From contig NZ_RFFH01000026.1 of NCBI RefSeq assembly GCF_003696265.1, forward strand, positions 1-61,232: a stretch of DNA of 61,232 nucleotides. The letters run 5' to 3'. Of the stretch, positions 1-8,824 are shown one piece after another. The stretch's first letter is position 1; every line of letters begins with the position of its first letter. Both the position numbers and the translations under genes were made by a program. This stretch comes from Nocardia stercoris. Its GTDB lineage: Bacteria; Actinomycetota; Actinomycetes; Mycobacteriales; Mycobacteriaceae. Below the pieces are notes generated by a model. It saw only the letters and a program-made list of their open reading frames with translations. It searched no databases and was not told the origin of the DNA.

Positions 1-13
1 GAACAGCCAAAGC

Positions 14-30
14 GTGTACAACCCGTGTAC
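14..30. repeat. Direct repeat pair GTGTAC, putative integrase arm site
   Basis: Two GTGTAC hexamers start 11 bases apart with CCC before the second copy. The same arrangement recurs at 247-263 on the other side of the tRNA fragment at 91-127. Tyrosine integrases bind short direct repeats (arm sites) on both sides of the att core, so this is read as an arm site; that role is inference. Confidence 0.45.
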
Positions 31-90
31 AAAGAACCGAAACGACGAACAGGCAGGGCCAGTGAAACCGGCCCCACCTGCGTCGATACG

Positions 91-127
91 TCGGGCTGAC
101 AGGATTCGAACCTGCGACCCCTTGACC
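91..127 (-). other. 3' fragment of tRNA-Pro, probable att core
   Basis: On the minus strand this reads as the 3' part of an actinobacterial tRNA-Pro: the end of the anticodon loop, the 3' side of the anticodon stem (TCAAG), the variable loop, the T arm with GGTTCGAATCC, and the 3' acceptor strand CAGCCCG plus the discriminator A. No CCA is encoded. Homology stops inside the anticodon loop at 127 and no 5' half follows, so it is not a working tRNA. A break at that point is typical of integration of a tyrosine-recombinase element into a tRNA gene. Flanking arm-like repeats at 14-30 and 247-263 support an att site. Confidence 0.8.
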
Positions 128-246
128 TAGAAACAGATTCCCGGCGTATATCCCAACGATTCTCAATATGCACCACCAACTGTGATTATAATGGAATTGC
201 ATGGCTTCCCGTTTCCCGTTGCAGCCCATCGATTCTCCGTCAAACC

Positions 247-263
247 GTGTACTGCCCGTGTAC
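247..263. repeat. Direct repeat pair GTGTAC, putative integrase arm site
   Basis: Second copy of the 11-base-spaced GTGTAC pair (compare 14-30), differing only in the two bases after the first hexamer. It lies on the opposite side of the tRNA-Pro fragment. From here to 415 no gene is visible. Confidence 0.45.
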
Positions 264-415
264 TTGGGCATGTGCGCATCGGTGTCACGCCGCACCGTGA
301 TGACGCAGAACCAGGCAGCAGCCGCGGCACCGGCGCCTAAAATGAGGACGACATCTATGCGGCGCTCTTGAGCACCCTGGATCTCCAGGCTCACGGACCC
401 GAACGCGGACCGGGA

Positions 416-1120
416 TCAGCAGTGCCACGCCTCACGGCCGGTCACCGAAGGAGCGAGGCAGCCAAAGGGCACGACGCCTACATCGCTGATTCGATAGGCG
501 GACTTGGCATCCGGATTCAGGCAATAGAGGCCTACCTGGTCCATGCGGCAAGTCGGTCCGTTTCGGGTCGTCACCGTGCTTCCGTAGGGGAGCCGGTTGC
601 CTGGGCCGTCCACCTCCCAGGGGGCTGGGCTGCCACTGTACTCGCCGATCTCGACTTTGCTATTCACCGCTTCGACGACGTTGGCCTGCCAAGGCAGGCG
701 GGACTGTTCCTGGGGGTCCGGTGGGGGCTTCTGCAGGTCGACCCCGCACAGGAGGCCTGCGAGCGCAATGCATTTAATCTTGCCGCTGGGGCTCTGGAAG
801 GCGATGCCGCTGGGGACTATCTGCACCGCGCCGGCCGGGTCGTAACCCCCAGTGTCCGTTGCGGTATCCGGGACTACTGCCTTCAGCGCACCTTTCTGAT
901 AGCCAGTTGGGTCGACTTGGATTCCAGCGTTGATCCAGGTAGTCACATCCGCGAGTGATGTTCCGGGTCCGGGTGCTGCGACGGGATCCGCACTACCGCT
1001 GAGCGAGGGTACCGACGCCACCGTCACCGGACTGCCAGTCGGCGTACCGTCCGGGCGGCAGGCCGCAAGTGTAGCCAACGTCAATAACCCGAACATCCCT
1101 GCCCGCAGTTGCTTCCACAT
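416..1120 (-). CDS. Secreted lipoprotein with a DUF6636-like SPSG domain
   Basis: Predicted protein of 234 aa. The ATG at 1120 is chosen because it gives a signal peptide directly (MWKQLRAGMFGLLTLATLAAC, with a lipobox ending LAAC at about residue 20) and has AGGGG about nine bases upstream; a longer reading from 1216 would bury the signal. After a Ser/Thr/Pro-rich linker the C-terminal half contains FQSPSGKIKC and several paired cysteines (IKC, LLC, TCRM, LYC, FGC, WHC). This pattern is shared by many secreted actinobacterial proteins annotated as DUF6636. Function is unknown; it should be anchored to the outer face of the membrane. It is the leftmost gene of the accessory region. Confidence 0.75.
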   Translation of the reverse strand: MWKQLRAGMFGLLTLATLAACRPDGTPTGSPVTVASVPSLSGSADPVAAPGPGTSLADVTTWINAGIQVDPTGYQKGALKAVVPDTATDTGGYDPAGAVQIVPSGIAFQSPSGKIKCIALAGLLCGVDLQKPPPDPQEQSRLPWQANVVEAVNSKVEIGEYSGSPAPWEVDGPGNRLPYGSTVTTRNGPTCRMDQVGLYCLNPDAKSAYRISDVGVVPFGCLAPSVTGREAWHC

Positions 1121-1649
1121 ACCATGATCCCCTGTCTGATTTGACATCACCTTACCGGACCTAACTGCCGTCGACCTCGAATTGATGCGCCAGATGGGTG
1201 ACCCCTTGGGCATCAAGCCTATTGCTCAACTCGAACATTCCAGGCGCCTATGGATTTCGACAGCGCCAGCAGCTCGCCACCTGACATACGCCCCCGGCCA
1301 TCCATCGAGCTTGCACCACCATTCGAATCGCATCACAAATAGAATCGGCGGGGTGGCGTCACAGTCCTGAATGCACTAGAACCGGGCACCAAGTTCAGAT
1401 ATGCGTATATCGAATCCAAATTACCCAACCCACTCCTTCGAGAGAGCCACACCTTCCAACAGCTCGAATTAGTCGAACCCTGCAGAATAAGGGTCATCCC
1501 GCCCTGGAAAGCCTGCCGAGGCGAGAGCGCCATATCTGCACACTCGATGACGCAGCAACAGCCCCGCCAGCTCAGGCCTGGACACTTGCCACTCGTGCCC
1601 CCGCAACGACGCAACCAATCCTGGCTATCACAGATAACCAATTACGAAC
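1121..1649. other. Intergenic stretch, no gene supported
   Basis: About 530 bases between the lipoprotein and the Rhs gene, by eye less GC-rich than the surroundings. A minus-strand open frame at 1333-1641 begins just after the Rhs stop, where an immunity gene would be expected, but its composition (many Cys, Ser, Arg) and lack of a ribosome-binding site do not support a protein. It may hold a decayed immunity gene. Confidence 0.5.
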
Positions 1650-3659
1650 CTACTCTGTAATAATCTCGTACCCAACCAAAGGCAAGTTCATTCCGAGTAT
1701 CCTACCCATGCCGACAACGATTTTGAGCCAGGTTAATTGATTGAGGATGTTTTTTTCATCCGTAAAAGTCATCAAATACCGAGTCCACAACGGGCCGTCC
1801 CCCGGAAGGAATGCATCGTAAACAGGAATACCGTTCGAGACAGCTTCGTCCAGTGTGTTATGAGCAAGCCCGTAAAGCCCGCCACCATACGATGGTTCGG
1901 CCATCGCAACGTCTGCAGCGTCTCCCGGAAGAGCGCCCGCGCTGGCGGCTGCGGCGGCTGCGGATGCCATTTGCGCCAGTGCAGCCACCCCGGAGTACAC
2001 GCTGAGAGCACCCATCGCCATTTCGACGATATCGCCCAGAACCTCCAAAGGACTGTTCGCCTTGGGGAGTGCCAGCAGCCCGTGGAAGAACGCCGCGGCC
2101 CCGCCGATGATTTCGAAACCTGCTGCTATCGCGGGCTGTCCAGCCAGCGTCGCCACGAGAGCGCCGATACCGCAGGCGAACGAGATGATGCCGAGCCAGT
2201 CGGTGTCGCGTCCGGTGGGGTCGTTGGCGTTGATCGGGTCGCCGTAGGTGTACTGGTAGCCGTTGGCAGACCCACCGGCGACGGGATCGGCCTGCAGGAA
2301 CCGGCCCAGACTTGGCAGATAGGTACGTGCCCCCATCTCGATGTATTGCTGGCCACCACTGTGTTCGATCGGCAAGCCGTTGCCGCCCTGCCAGCCCAGG
2401 TCCATGCCACCCTGCTCGGTTTGCGGCATCGCGATGTCACCGATAACACCGGTGGTCGGGTTGATGTCCTGACCGTACGGGTCGTACACGTGGATCGGGC
2501 TGACCGTTCCACCCGAATTATCCGTAGTGAACAGGACATTGCCGCGGATGTCGGGGTAGGACCAGTTGCGGACCTGGCCGACGGCGTAGGACTTCGACAA
2601 CACCACGCCACCGGGCAACGGCAGCACACGCTGCACGTTGTCGCTGAGACCGTTCGGGACCAGCACCAGTGACGGGCTGCCACCACCATCGGTGTAGCCG
2701 TAACGGGTCGTACCGGTCGTCGAGCCCGTCAGGGTTCGCTGCAGGATCCGGCCGCCGGCGTCACGGGTGTAGGTGATGGTGGTCCCCGACGCGGTCGTGG
2801 TGCTCAGGTGACGACTGGCCGCATCGTAGGCGAGGGTGTCGCCGCCGATCTTGGTGGTGTCACCGTAGGCATCGTAGGTCGGTGTTCCCCCGCTGCTCGA
2901 CGACACCAAACGGTCGGTGTTGTCGTAGCAGTACGTCGTCGTGGTCGCGGCGGCGCCGTCCTGGCTGTCGCTGAACGACGTCCGGTTCGTGTCGGCACCG
3001 GCGGCAGTGTTCTGCCCGCATCCGCCGGTGGGGGCGAACCCGTAGGTCAACTGGTGGTGCGGTACCGTCGCCGCGACGAGCCGGCCGCCGGCGTCGTAGG
3101 TGTAGGAGTCCGATGCCAGCTGGGTTTGGGTTGTGCCGCCGGTGTAGATCCCTTCGTCGGTGATGCGGTTGTTCTGCGACCGGGTCGCCTTCGACAGGTA
3201 GTCGAACGCCGGGCCCTTCCACTCCAGGCTGGTCAGCGCTCCGGTGTTGTTACGCTGCGGCGCCGTTGCCGATGTGCCGTTGCTGTAGGTGATCCCATTA
3301 GCCTGACCGGCGGCGTCGTAGGTCACGGTGGCTGCGGTGGAGTAGTCCAGCGCGACCGTCTTGAGACGGCTGGCGTTGTCGAAGGTGTATTCGACCTCGC
3401 TGCTCAAGCCGGAGCTGTTCGTGGTCGCCGCCCGGATCAGACGACCGGACGTGTCGAACGTGTTGGCGGTCTTGATTCCGTTGGCGTCCTGATAGTTGGA
3501 GACCTGGCCCTGCAGGTTGCTCGTGGCAACCGTCGTGCCGCTGGTGCCGGCACCGTCGGTCACCGAGGAGCTCTGAGAGCTGGGCTGAGTGGGAAGGACC
3601 GGATCAGTACCGTAACGGCCTGTCCCAGACTGCAGCCGCCGGTCCGGTCCACCGCACAT
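1650..3659 (-). pseudogene. RHS/YD-repeat protein, 5'-truncated, with unknown C-terminal domain
   Basis: The open frame gives 669 aa. It contains YD-type repeats (YTFDNASRL, VTYDAAGQ, YTYDAGGRL, YDAASRHL, YTRDAGGRI) and an Rhs core near residues 440-483 with LGRFLQADPV and GDPINANDPTG. After the core comes a 186-residue variable tail: two hydrophobic Ala/Gly-rich stretches and then a more polar end. Rhs proteins usually exceed 1,500 aa with an export or encapsulation domain; here everything upstream is missing, and the first 100 coding bases overlap the HEAT-repeat gene, so it is read as a remnant of a polymorphic-toxin gene carrying only the final repeats and tip. The tail matches no toxin fold I recognise. 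It could still be a silent cassette used by recombination. Confidence 0.7.
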
Positions 3660-4954
3660 TCCCGATGTCCGGATTCGACTTCCCGACGGAGCGCGGCCAG
3701 GGCCTCGGACTCCGTTACAGGGGGCCGGTGAATCCGGCGGTCACCGATCCGGCCCAACGCCATTGACACCACTTCGCGGAACCGAGGCACCTCCAACAGT
3801 TCGGCTAGTTCGTCCGCATGCGCCCCGGTCAGTTCGAGGCTTGCGCATATCACGGCGGCGGCGGCCGATCCGACCTCCGCCACGTCGTCACCGAGCGCAG
3901 CCGCCAGAGGGCAGGACAGCCGCGAGGCTGCCGCGCGCCAGCGACGGATCGCTTGATGTGCCATCTCGACCGCGGCGTGTCGGCAGACCGGTTCGGGGCG
4001 GGCGAGTAACTGGGCAACCCACCGATAGCAATCCGATTCCCTGTCCTGCACGACCAAGGCACTCGCCCACAACTCGCCTGCCGACCATCGCAGCCTGCTA
4101 CCAGGGCCGGCCAAACGCGCGCCGGCTGCGACCAGGTCTTGGACCAGGGCAGCCTCGGTAGGAACGAGTTCCGCAGCGCTGGCTGAGCGGGCGAAGGCAA
4201 GGCCCGCGCGCAAACGTACCGCCGGATCCGAGTCCTTCATGAGTGTCTGGACCAGGACCTGGCACGGGCATTCCTGGTGCGGGCAGCGAGTGCCGATCAC
4301 AGCTTCGACAAGAGCAAGCCGCACAACCGGCTCGCAATCGGAACTACACACCAAGAGCAGATGTCTCGCACGATCGTGATCGGCAGCGGCGACCAGCCAC
4401 ACAGCCCGGCGCCGCACCTGCATGTCGCTGTCCGTGAAGCAGCTCTCGGCTGCCTCGACGAGGGCGCTTCGCCTGGAGTTCAGCGGCGCAAGATCGGCCA
4501 GCAACTGAAGCACGATGGAACGGACCCCAGGATCGGGATGTTCGACGAGCGCGAGCAAGTGTTCGGCGATCGGATGGGTCGGGTCGGAACGAAGCGCCTC
4601 GAAGATCCCGGATCTCGCGGACCCGTAGCCCTCACCGGAGGAGCTCTTCAGAGCAGTAGCGAGCCACGACTCGACAAGGTCGGTCGGCGACTGCGCCGAC
4701 TCGCGGGCCGTCAACGGCCCTGGGCGAATCCGCCCTTCCGTGTATTCATGCCCTGGATACTCGCCGATCCGGTACCTGAAACGCAAGGGCAATCTACGGA
4801 TCCAAGAGTCGGCGCCCGGAAAGCGTGCCCATGCACCCGATCCTGATACAGGCGGACACGCGGTAGCTATCGGGCAGCACAGCACGAGACGAGCGCGCGG
4901 CCCAGGGCTCGGATCGGCCGGCCCGGACTCCCGCACGGCGGCAATATTGCTCAC
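3560..4954 (-). CDS. HEAT-repeat protein
   Basis: 464 aa. From about residue 100 the sequence is a run of helical repeats of HEAT/armadillo type, with recurring patterns such as HPDPGVRSIVLQLLADLAP, DSDMQVRRRAVWLVAAA and DSDPAVRLRAGLAFAR. These solenoids bind proteins, and HEAT proteins often sit next to toxin genes as regulators or immunity partners. No signal peptide is evident. The final 33 residues run into the start of the truncated Rhs gene in another frame and are probably a read-through tail created by the rearrangement that removed the Rhs 5' part. The first 60 residues are poorly repeat-like, so a later start is possible. Function unknown. Confidence 0.7.
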   Translation of the reverse strand: MSNIAAVRESGPADPSPGPRARLVLCCPIATACPPVSGSGAWARFPGADSWIRRLPLRFRYRIGEYPGHEYTEGRIRPGPLTARESAQSPTDLVESWLATALKSSSGEGYGSARSGIFEALRSDPTHPIAEHLLALVEHPDPGVRSIVLQLLADLAPLNSRRSALVEAAESCFTDSDMQVRRRAVWLVAAADHDRARHLLLVCSSDCEPVVRLALVEAVIGTRCPHQECPCQVLVQTLMKDSDPAVRLRAGLAFARSASAAELVPTEAALVQDLVAAGARLAGPGSRLRWSAGELWASALVVQDRESDCYRWVAQLLARPEPVCRHAAVEMAHQAIRRWRAAASRLSCPLAAALGDDVAEVGSAAAAVICASLELTGAHADELAELLEVPRFREVVSMALGRIGDRRIHRPPVTESEALAALRREVESGHRECAVDRTGGCSLGQAVTVLIRSFPLSPALRAPR

Positions 4955-5106
4955 TGTATCTAAGGGTAGTCAGGTGGTGTGAGGAGTGACTGGCGCCGCA
5001 CTCGCGACGAACGCAGGGCTCAGCACGCGCGCGCACCGTGTCGACTGTTCCGGTGCGGCCAGGGGAAAGGCGTTCGGGCAGTGGTGTTTTCCTTTACGTT
5101 GTGGTG

Positions 5107-6060
5107 GTGAGCAACGAACGTCCGAAGTACGCGGTGATACCGGCGCCCAAGGGGCGTCTCGAGCCGACGGATCTTGTTATCGCCAAGTTCTTGGGCGCAC
5201 CGTCGCGGCGGTGGACTGAATTTGTCGCGGAGAACTTCGTTTACATTGCCGCAGAACCAGGTTCGCGAATATGGGTCGACGAGTGCTGGGTCGACAACGA
5301 GTGGGCACTGTGCGCGCGGTACCGCGACCAAGCCGACGAAGCCTTCGGGATGCGGGTGGTCGACCTGCACGTTCCTCGGGAGCCGAGCACACTGTCGGAC
5401 CCGCTCGTCCGGGGTGGGCGACATGCTTCGGCGCGGTCGCAGGCCAGGCACCTGCTCGACGGGGTACCGGATGACGGCCAGGACGTGGTTGTCGGATGGA
5501 CCGAGCAAGACGGTCGCCGCTGGTGGGGAATACCACCGGCGGCGGGCTGGCCCAGCGTACTCGAGCCGGCCAACAACGTGGCCGCCTTCAGCTGGCCCCC
5601 GCCGCGCCATCCGCACCGCAGGACCACCGATGCGCATCGGCGCCTCGCGCAGACTTTCGCTGCGATCGAGTCTCCCCGCTGGTCCGAACGTGCCTTGTCG
5701 GCCTGTCTGAATTCTCTCTTGATCAGCCACACGGCAGCGCGCATCGCCGTCGAAGACGCTTGGGCCGAGGACGAGTGGACCTTCGCCGTCGTCTACCAGG
5801 ACCCGTGGCACGATGTTGCCCGCCGTATCGGGTTACGTCGCTCGACCTACGAGCGCGACAGCAACACGTTCTACAAGATGCAGTATGGAGGCGGGCTTAC
5901 CTGTCCTCCGGACCCGACGCGTTTCGGTCAAGACGTCGCGGAATGCGACATCGGCGAGCCGCTCGGCACGATCGCTGAACATCTGCGAGCCGACGCCAAC
6001 GGCATCCACTGGTGGGGAGACCGCCCATTACAACCTCCCCAAGGTCCTGTGGCACACTGA
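5107..6060 (+). CDS. Uncharacterised protein with two homologous halves
   Basis: 317 aa from GTG 5107 (frame open from GTG 5038; neither has a strong ribosome-binding site). The protein repeats one module twice. The first half has WVDECWVDNEWALCARYRD, then a conserved FGMRVVDL and later GRRWWGIP. The second has IAVEDAWAEDEWTFAVVYQD, then RRIGLRRST, DIGEPLG and GIHWWGDRP. The shared pattern is an acidic W-x3-EW box, an aromatic Y-x-D, and a terminal WWG. No signal peptide, membrane segment or known catalytic motif is seen. It diverges from the HEAT gene at about 150 bases and is followed by another unknown gene on the same strand. Function unknown; an internal duplication is clear. Confidence 0.7.
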   Translation: MSNERPKYAVIPAPKGRLEPTDLVIAKFLGAPSRRWTEFVAENFVYIAAEPGSRIWVDECWVDNEWALCARYRDQADEAFGMRVVDLHVPREPSTLSDPLVRGGRHASARSQARHLLDGVPDDGQDVVVGWTEQDGRRWWGIPPAAGWPSVLEPANNVAAFSWPPPRHPHRRTTDAHRRLAQTFAAIESPRWSERALSACLNSLLISHTAARIAVEDAWAEDEWTFAVVYQDPWHDVARRIGLRRSTYERDSNTFYKMQYGGGLTCPPDPTRFGQDVAECDIGEPLGTIAEHLRADANGIHWWGDRPLQPPQGPVAH

Positions 6061-6242
6061 TCCGCCCACATCCGCAGTGCGCCCCGCCGAACACGAACTC
6101 GCGCGCATCAACGACCGGATTCCACACGACATCACCTTGTCCGCACATCGGCATGAGCGGACGTTCTACGACGGGCAACTTGCCCGTTTTGGAGGGGCGC
6201 CGGTACGGCCAGGCGCCGGGTTCCGCAGATGAGGAGGACAGG

Positions 6243-6767
6243 GTGGCAATCGGGCGACTGGTCGACGGTCAGGTAGATGTTCACTACGGCCAGATCTATG
6301 TCCACAGCGACCCGTCGAGCCCCGGTTCGGAGCTGCCAGAGTCCTTCGCTGGTCAGAGCGGCGGGCTCTGCGGTGCGGCGGTACCCGGCGCGCTCCTTCT
6401 CATGACCGGGCTGCATACCGGCAAGGTCGGATTCACTGTCGAGGTGCTCGATCAGGCTCCGGCGCTGGACCCGGAATGGGAAGACGTGGTGGAAGTTTCG
6501 TTCCGCCCGAGGTCTGATTCCAGCGAACTGGTCGAATTCTTACAGCAGAATGCCTGGACGCTGGACCTGGCGGAGGTCGACTATCGGGTTCGGTACTGCG
6601 CACGTGGTATGGATGCCGGCCGCGAGGCCGACACCAGAGTGGATGACGAACCGCCGGTCGACTGCTACCTCCTACAATTCTGGCCTGCCCCAGCCGAACC
6701 GGATCGAGTAGTGCGGCAGACCTCGGACGCGGCTGCCTACTGGCACGAGTACGCGCGCGGATTGTGA
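6243..6767 (+). CDS. Conserved actinobacterial protein of unknown function
   Basis: 174 aa. GTG 6243 is chosen because GAGGAGG lies about seven bases upstream and the conserved part starts there; the upstream in-frame codons look non-coding. Recognisable features are VDVHYGQIYVHSD near the N-terminus, a Gly-rich GGLCGAAVPGALLLMTGLH segment, a WEDVVEVSF strand, DYRVRYCARGMDA and a C-terminal YLLQFWPAP followed by RQTSDAAAYWHEYAR. I recognise this as a family recurring in Streptomyces and Nocardia but know no function for it. It is on the same strand as the two-module protein 180 bases upstream and may share its transcript. Confidence 0.75.
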   Translation: MAIGRLVDGQVDVHYGQIYVHSDPSSPGSELPESFAGQSGGLCGAAVPGALLLMTGLHTGKVGFTVEVLDQAPALDPEWEDVVEVSFRPRSDSSELVEFLQQNAWTLDLAEVDYRVRYCARGMDAGREADTRVDDEPPVDCYLLQFWPAPAEPDRVVRQTSDAAAYWHEYARGL

Positions 6768-6789
6768 TGTGACGCCGCCGCCGGTCCGA

Positions 6790-7269
6790 TCAGTCAGCGG
6801 CGCGCCACTCCTCGGAAATACAGCCTTCCTCGTAGTCCCACCGTCCGCTCTGCGCGCCTTGAATGACGAGTTGCTTCACCGCGCGGATGTCGGCATCGGC
6901 CGGCACATGCAGGGCGACCAGATTGAACCGCTTCAGTCCCTCGCCTTCGACTCTCAACGGTGCGAACGCATCCAACACGGCCTGTCGCTTCTGCGCCGAA
7001 TCGCCGTCGCCATAAGGGACGATGCGGATCGTGCAGTTCTCGGAGTACTCCACGGCCTCCCTGACCCATAGGAGGCCGTCATCGTCGGGAACGACACGCA
7101 CCACGTCCCCGGCAGAGAACCCCTGAACGAAGAAGGGGATGTTGTCCAACTCGACGAGGTCCTCATCGCGCGTGATCGCCCACATCGTTTCGACTCCGAC
7201 CGGCGGCCAATTGTCCCCATCCTGAGGCAACTCGAATCCCACCCGCACTCGAGCAACATCGTCGGCCAC
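6790..7269 (-). CDS. DUF4265 domain protein
   Basis: 159 aa from GTG 7269. AAGGAG stands six bases before this codon; the upstream GTG at 7284 would place that Shine-Dalgarno inside the gene. The order VRVGFELPQ, WPPVGVETMWA, LDNIPFFVQGFSAGDVVRV and a central TIRIVPYG matches the DUF4265 family, small cytosolic proteins of unknown role common in actinomycete islands. It converges on the 6243 gene with 22 bases between stops. A 61-bp repeat lies about 100 bases upstream of its start. Confidence 0.8.
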   Translation of the reverse strand: MADDVARVRVGFELPQDGDNWPPVGVETMWAITRDEDLVELDNIPFFVQGFSAGDVVRVVPDDDGLLWVREAVEYSENCTIRIVPYGDGDSAQKRQAVLDAFAPLRVEGEGLKRFNLVALHVPADADIRAVKQLVIQGAQSGRWDYEEGCISEEWRAAD

Positions 7270-7366
7270 TGTTGTCTCCTTCACGCTGCCGACAGCCCGT
7301 CAGGTTGTCGCGGAGATCAGTCTGCCTCACTCGTCCGATCCATCCGTACCACTCGGCCGGACCGGT

Positions 7367-7427
7367 GCCGCTGACCTCGCCGCCAAGAATCACCGGCCGG
7401 CGTCCCGCCCACCATGGACAACGATCC
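7367..7427. repeat. Imperfect dispersed repeat, copy 1
   Basis: This 61-bp stretch, starting GCCGCTGACCTCGCCGCCAA and ending CAACGATCC, is nearly the same as 9009-9072. Differences are a few substitutions and three extra bases in the other copy. It lies between the stop of the 7439 gene and the start of the DUF4265 gene. Sequences outside the boundaries do not match. Confidence 0.75.
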
Positions 7428-7438
7428 GCCCGGTCTCG

Positions 7439-8824
7439 TCAATCGTCCGTGCCGACGAGCAAGGTGACAGTCTCCGCCGCCCGGTCGATGAGAACCAGTT
7501 CGCAGAACCCGACGTGTACATCCCCGTAGTCGTGCACCGCATCCGGTGAGAGCGGCCCGAGCACGTAGTGGCTGGTTGCCGTCCGAGTCGGCGCGTAGAC
7601 ATGGGCCTCGAGTCGTTCCCGAAAGCGCGCCGGCATCTCGTCGACGTCACCTGCCCACTCATCGAAGACTTCGATAGCGCGATCCACGTCGACCTGCTGG
7701 TAGGTGTCCGGTCCGATGCGGTGACGCCACCACTTTCCATGCAATGACTTCGACTTCGCGGCCGAGTCGGGTCCCAAGTAGTCGTCGCCGAACTGCGGAT
7801 GGGCAATCAACGCGGCCAGGATCATCCGGTCGGCGATCGCCTCCGACTGCAGCCGGAAGTGCTTGGTGTGAACCCATTGGCAATCGTGCGCAAAGACACC
7901 TCCGTCGTACTCCGAGAAGTTCGTGAATTCGAATCGCAGGTAGTCGAGCGCCACCGGCCGGTCTGCCACGTCCTGTCGCCGAACCGACTCCGCCGGGCGC
8001 GGATAGCCCGCTTCCCGACCATACTGGATCAATGCGTCGACCCGATCGCCCTCGCGCAACTCGAGGACATCCCGTAACGCGACGTCAGCCAAATGGAACC
8101 ATGCCGGCGATCCGTCGGCGCGGGTCAGGCTTCCGGTGCCGTTTCGGATGTTCCAGCGGTGAATCGTGGCCGATTCCAGCACGGCATCCGGCTTTTCCTT
8201 GATCCATCCGTCGTCGACGGACGGGGTGCTGTCGTGGACGACAAACTTCCGCTCGACGGATGTCACCTGATAGTGCTGGGCCCGCAGCGCCGCGACCAGT
8301 GCCGCACATCTGGCGGCTGCGACGTCGTCGCCGACGAACCGGCAGCGCTGGGTGACGATCCGTTCGATCTGTCCGTCGGTACGGAGCTTCCGGGTATCCG
8401 TCGACAGGTGTGCTGTGTGCGCCATGGCGAGATCCGCGAGACCGTCTGCCTCCGTGGTGCCGGGGAGCAACAGTTCGATGTGGTGTTCGAAGTAGTAGAG
8501 CTGCCCCAGCTCCCGCGCCGCAGCTTCCGATTCCGGCACCCCGACCGTCTGTGGTGTCGCCCCGATCTTGATGCGCGCCAACGAAATACCTATCGCACGA
8601 ACGTCTGCGACCAGTGCGAAAATCGATTCGCGAACCGCGGTAAAGTCACCCGTCGCCGACCAGATCAGCATCGGCTCATCTGGCACCCGTCCTCGGTCCA
8701 GCATTATGCGCGCGAACTCGAGCCCACGCTCGGCCGCGAACTCAGCCAGACGATCCGCGTCGGCGGGCTGCGTCGTCAGCTCGGCTTCGAATTCCCCGTG
8801 AAAGATGGGTGCCGGTTTCCACAC
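7439..8824 (-). CDS. Uncharacterised 461-aa protein
   Basis: Cytosolic-looking protein with no signal peptide or membrane segment. The N-terminal part (about 1-210) includes FEAELTTQPADADRLAEFA, LEFARIMLDRGRVPDEPML, YYFEHHIELLL and AHTAHLSTDTRK; such proteins occur in several actinomycetes without a known role. The C-terminal half is less familiar and ends with short strands. It is the largest gene of the unassigned block and lies upstream of the DUF4265 gene on the same strand, separated by 169 bases that include repeat copy 1; copy 2 is 185 bases upstream of its own start. No ribosome-binding site decides the start. Confidence 0.65.
   Translation of the reverse strand: MWKPAPIFHGEFEAELTTQPADADRLAEFAAERGLEFARIMLDRGRVPDEPMLIWSATGDFTAVRESIFALVADVRAIGISLARIKIGATPQTVGVPESEAAARELGQLYYFEHHIELLLPGTTEADGLADLAMAHTAHLSTDTRKLRTDGQIERIVTQRCRFVGDDVAAARCAALVAALRAQHYQVTSVERKFVVHDSTPSVDDGWIKEKPDAVLESATIHRWNIRNGTGSLTRADGSPAWFHLADVALRDVLELREGDRVDALIQYGREAGYPRPAESVRRQDVADRPVALDYLRFEFTNFSEYDGGVFAHDCQWVHTKHFRLQSEAIADRMILAALIAHPQFGDDYLGPDSAAKSKSLHGKWWRHRIGPDTYQQVDVDRAIEVFDEWAGDVDEMPARFRERLEAHVYAPTRTATSHYVLGPLSPDAVHDYGDVHVGFCELVLIDRAAETVTLLVGTDD

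Noticed and set aside
1333..1641. Open frame directly after the truncated Rhs gene, where an immunity gene might be
   Set aside because: Composition (Cys, Ser, Arg, Trp) and the lack of a ribosome-binding site do not look like a real protein.
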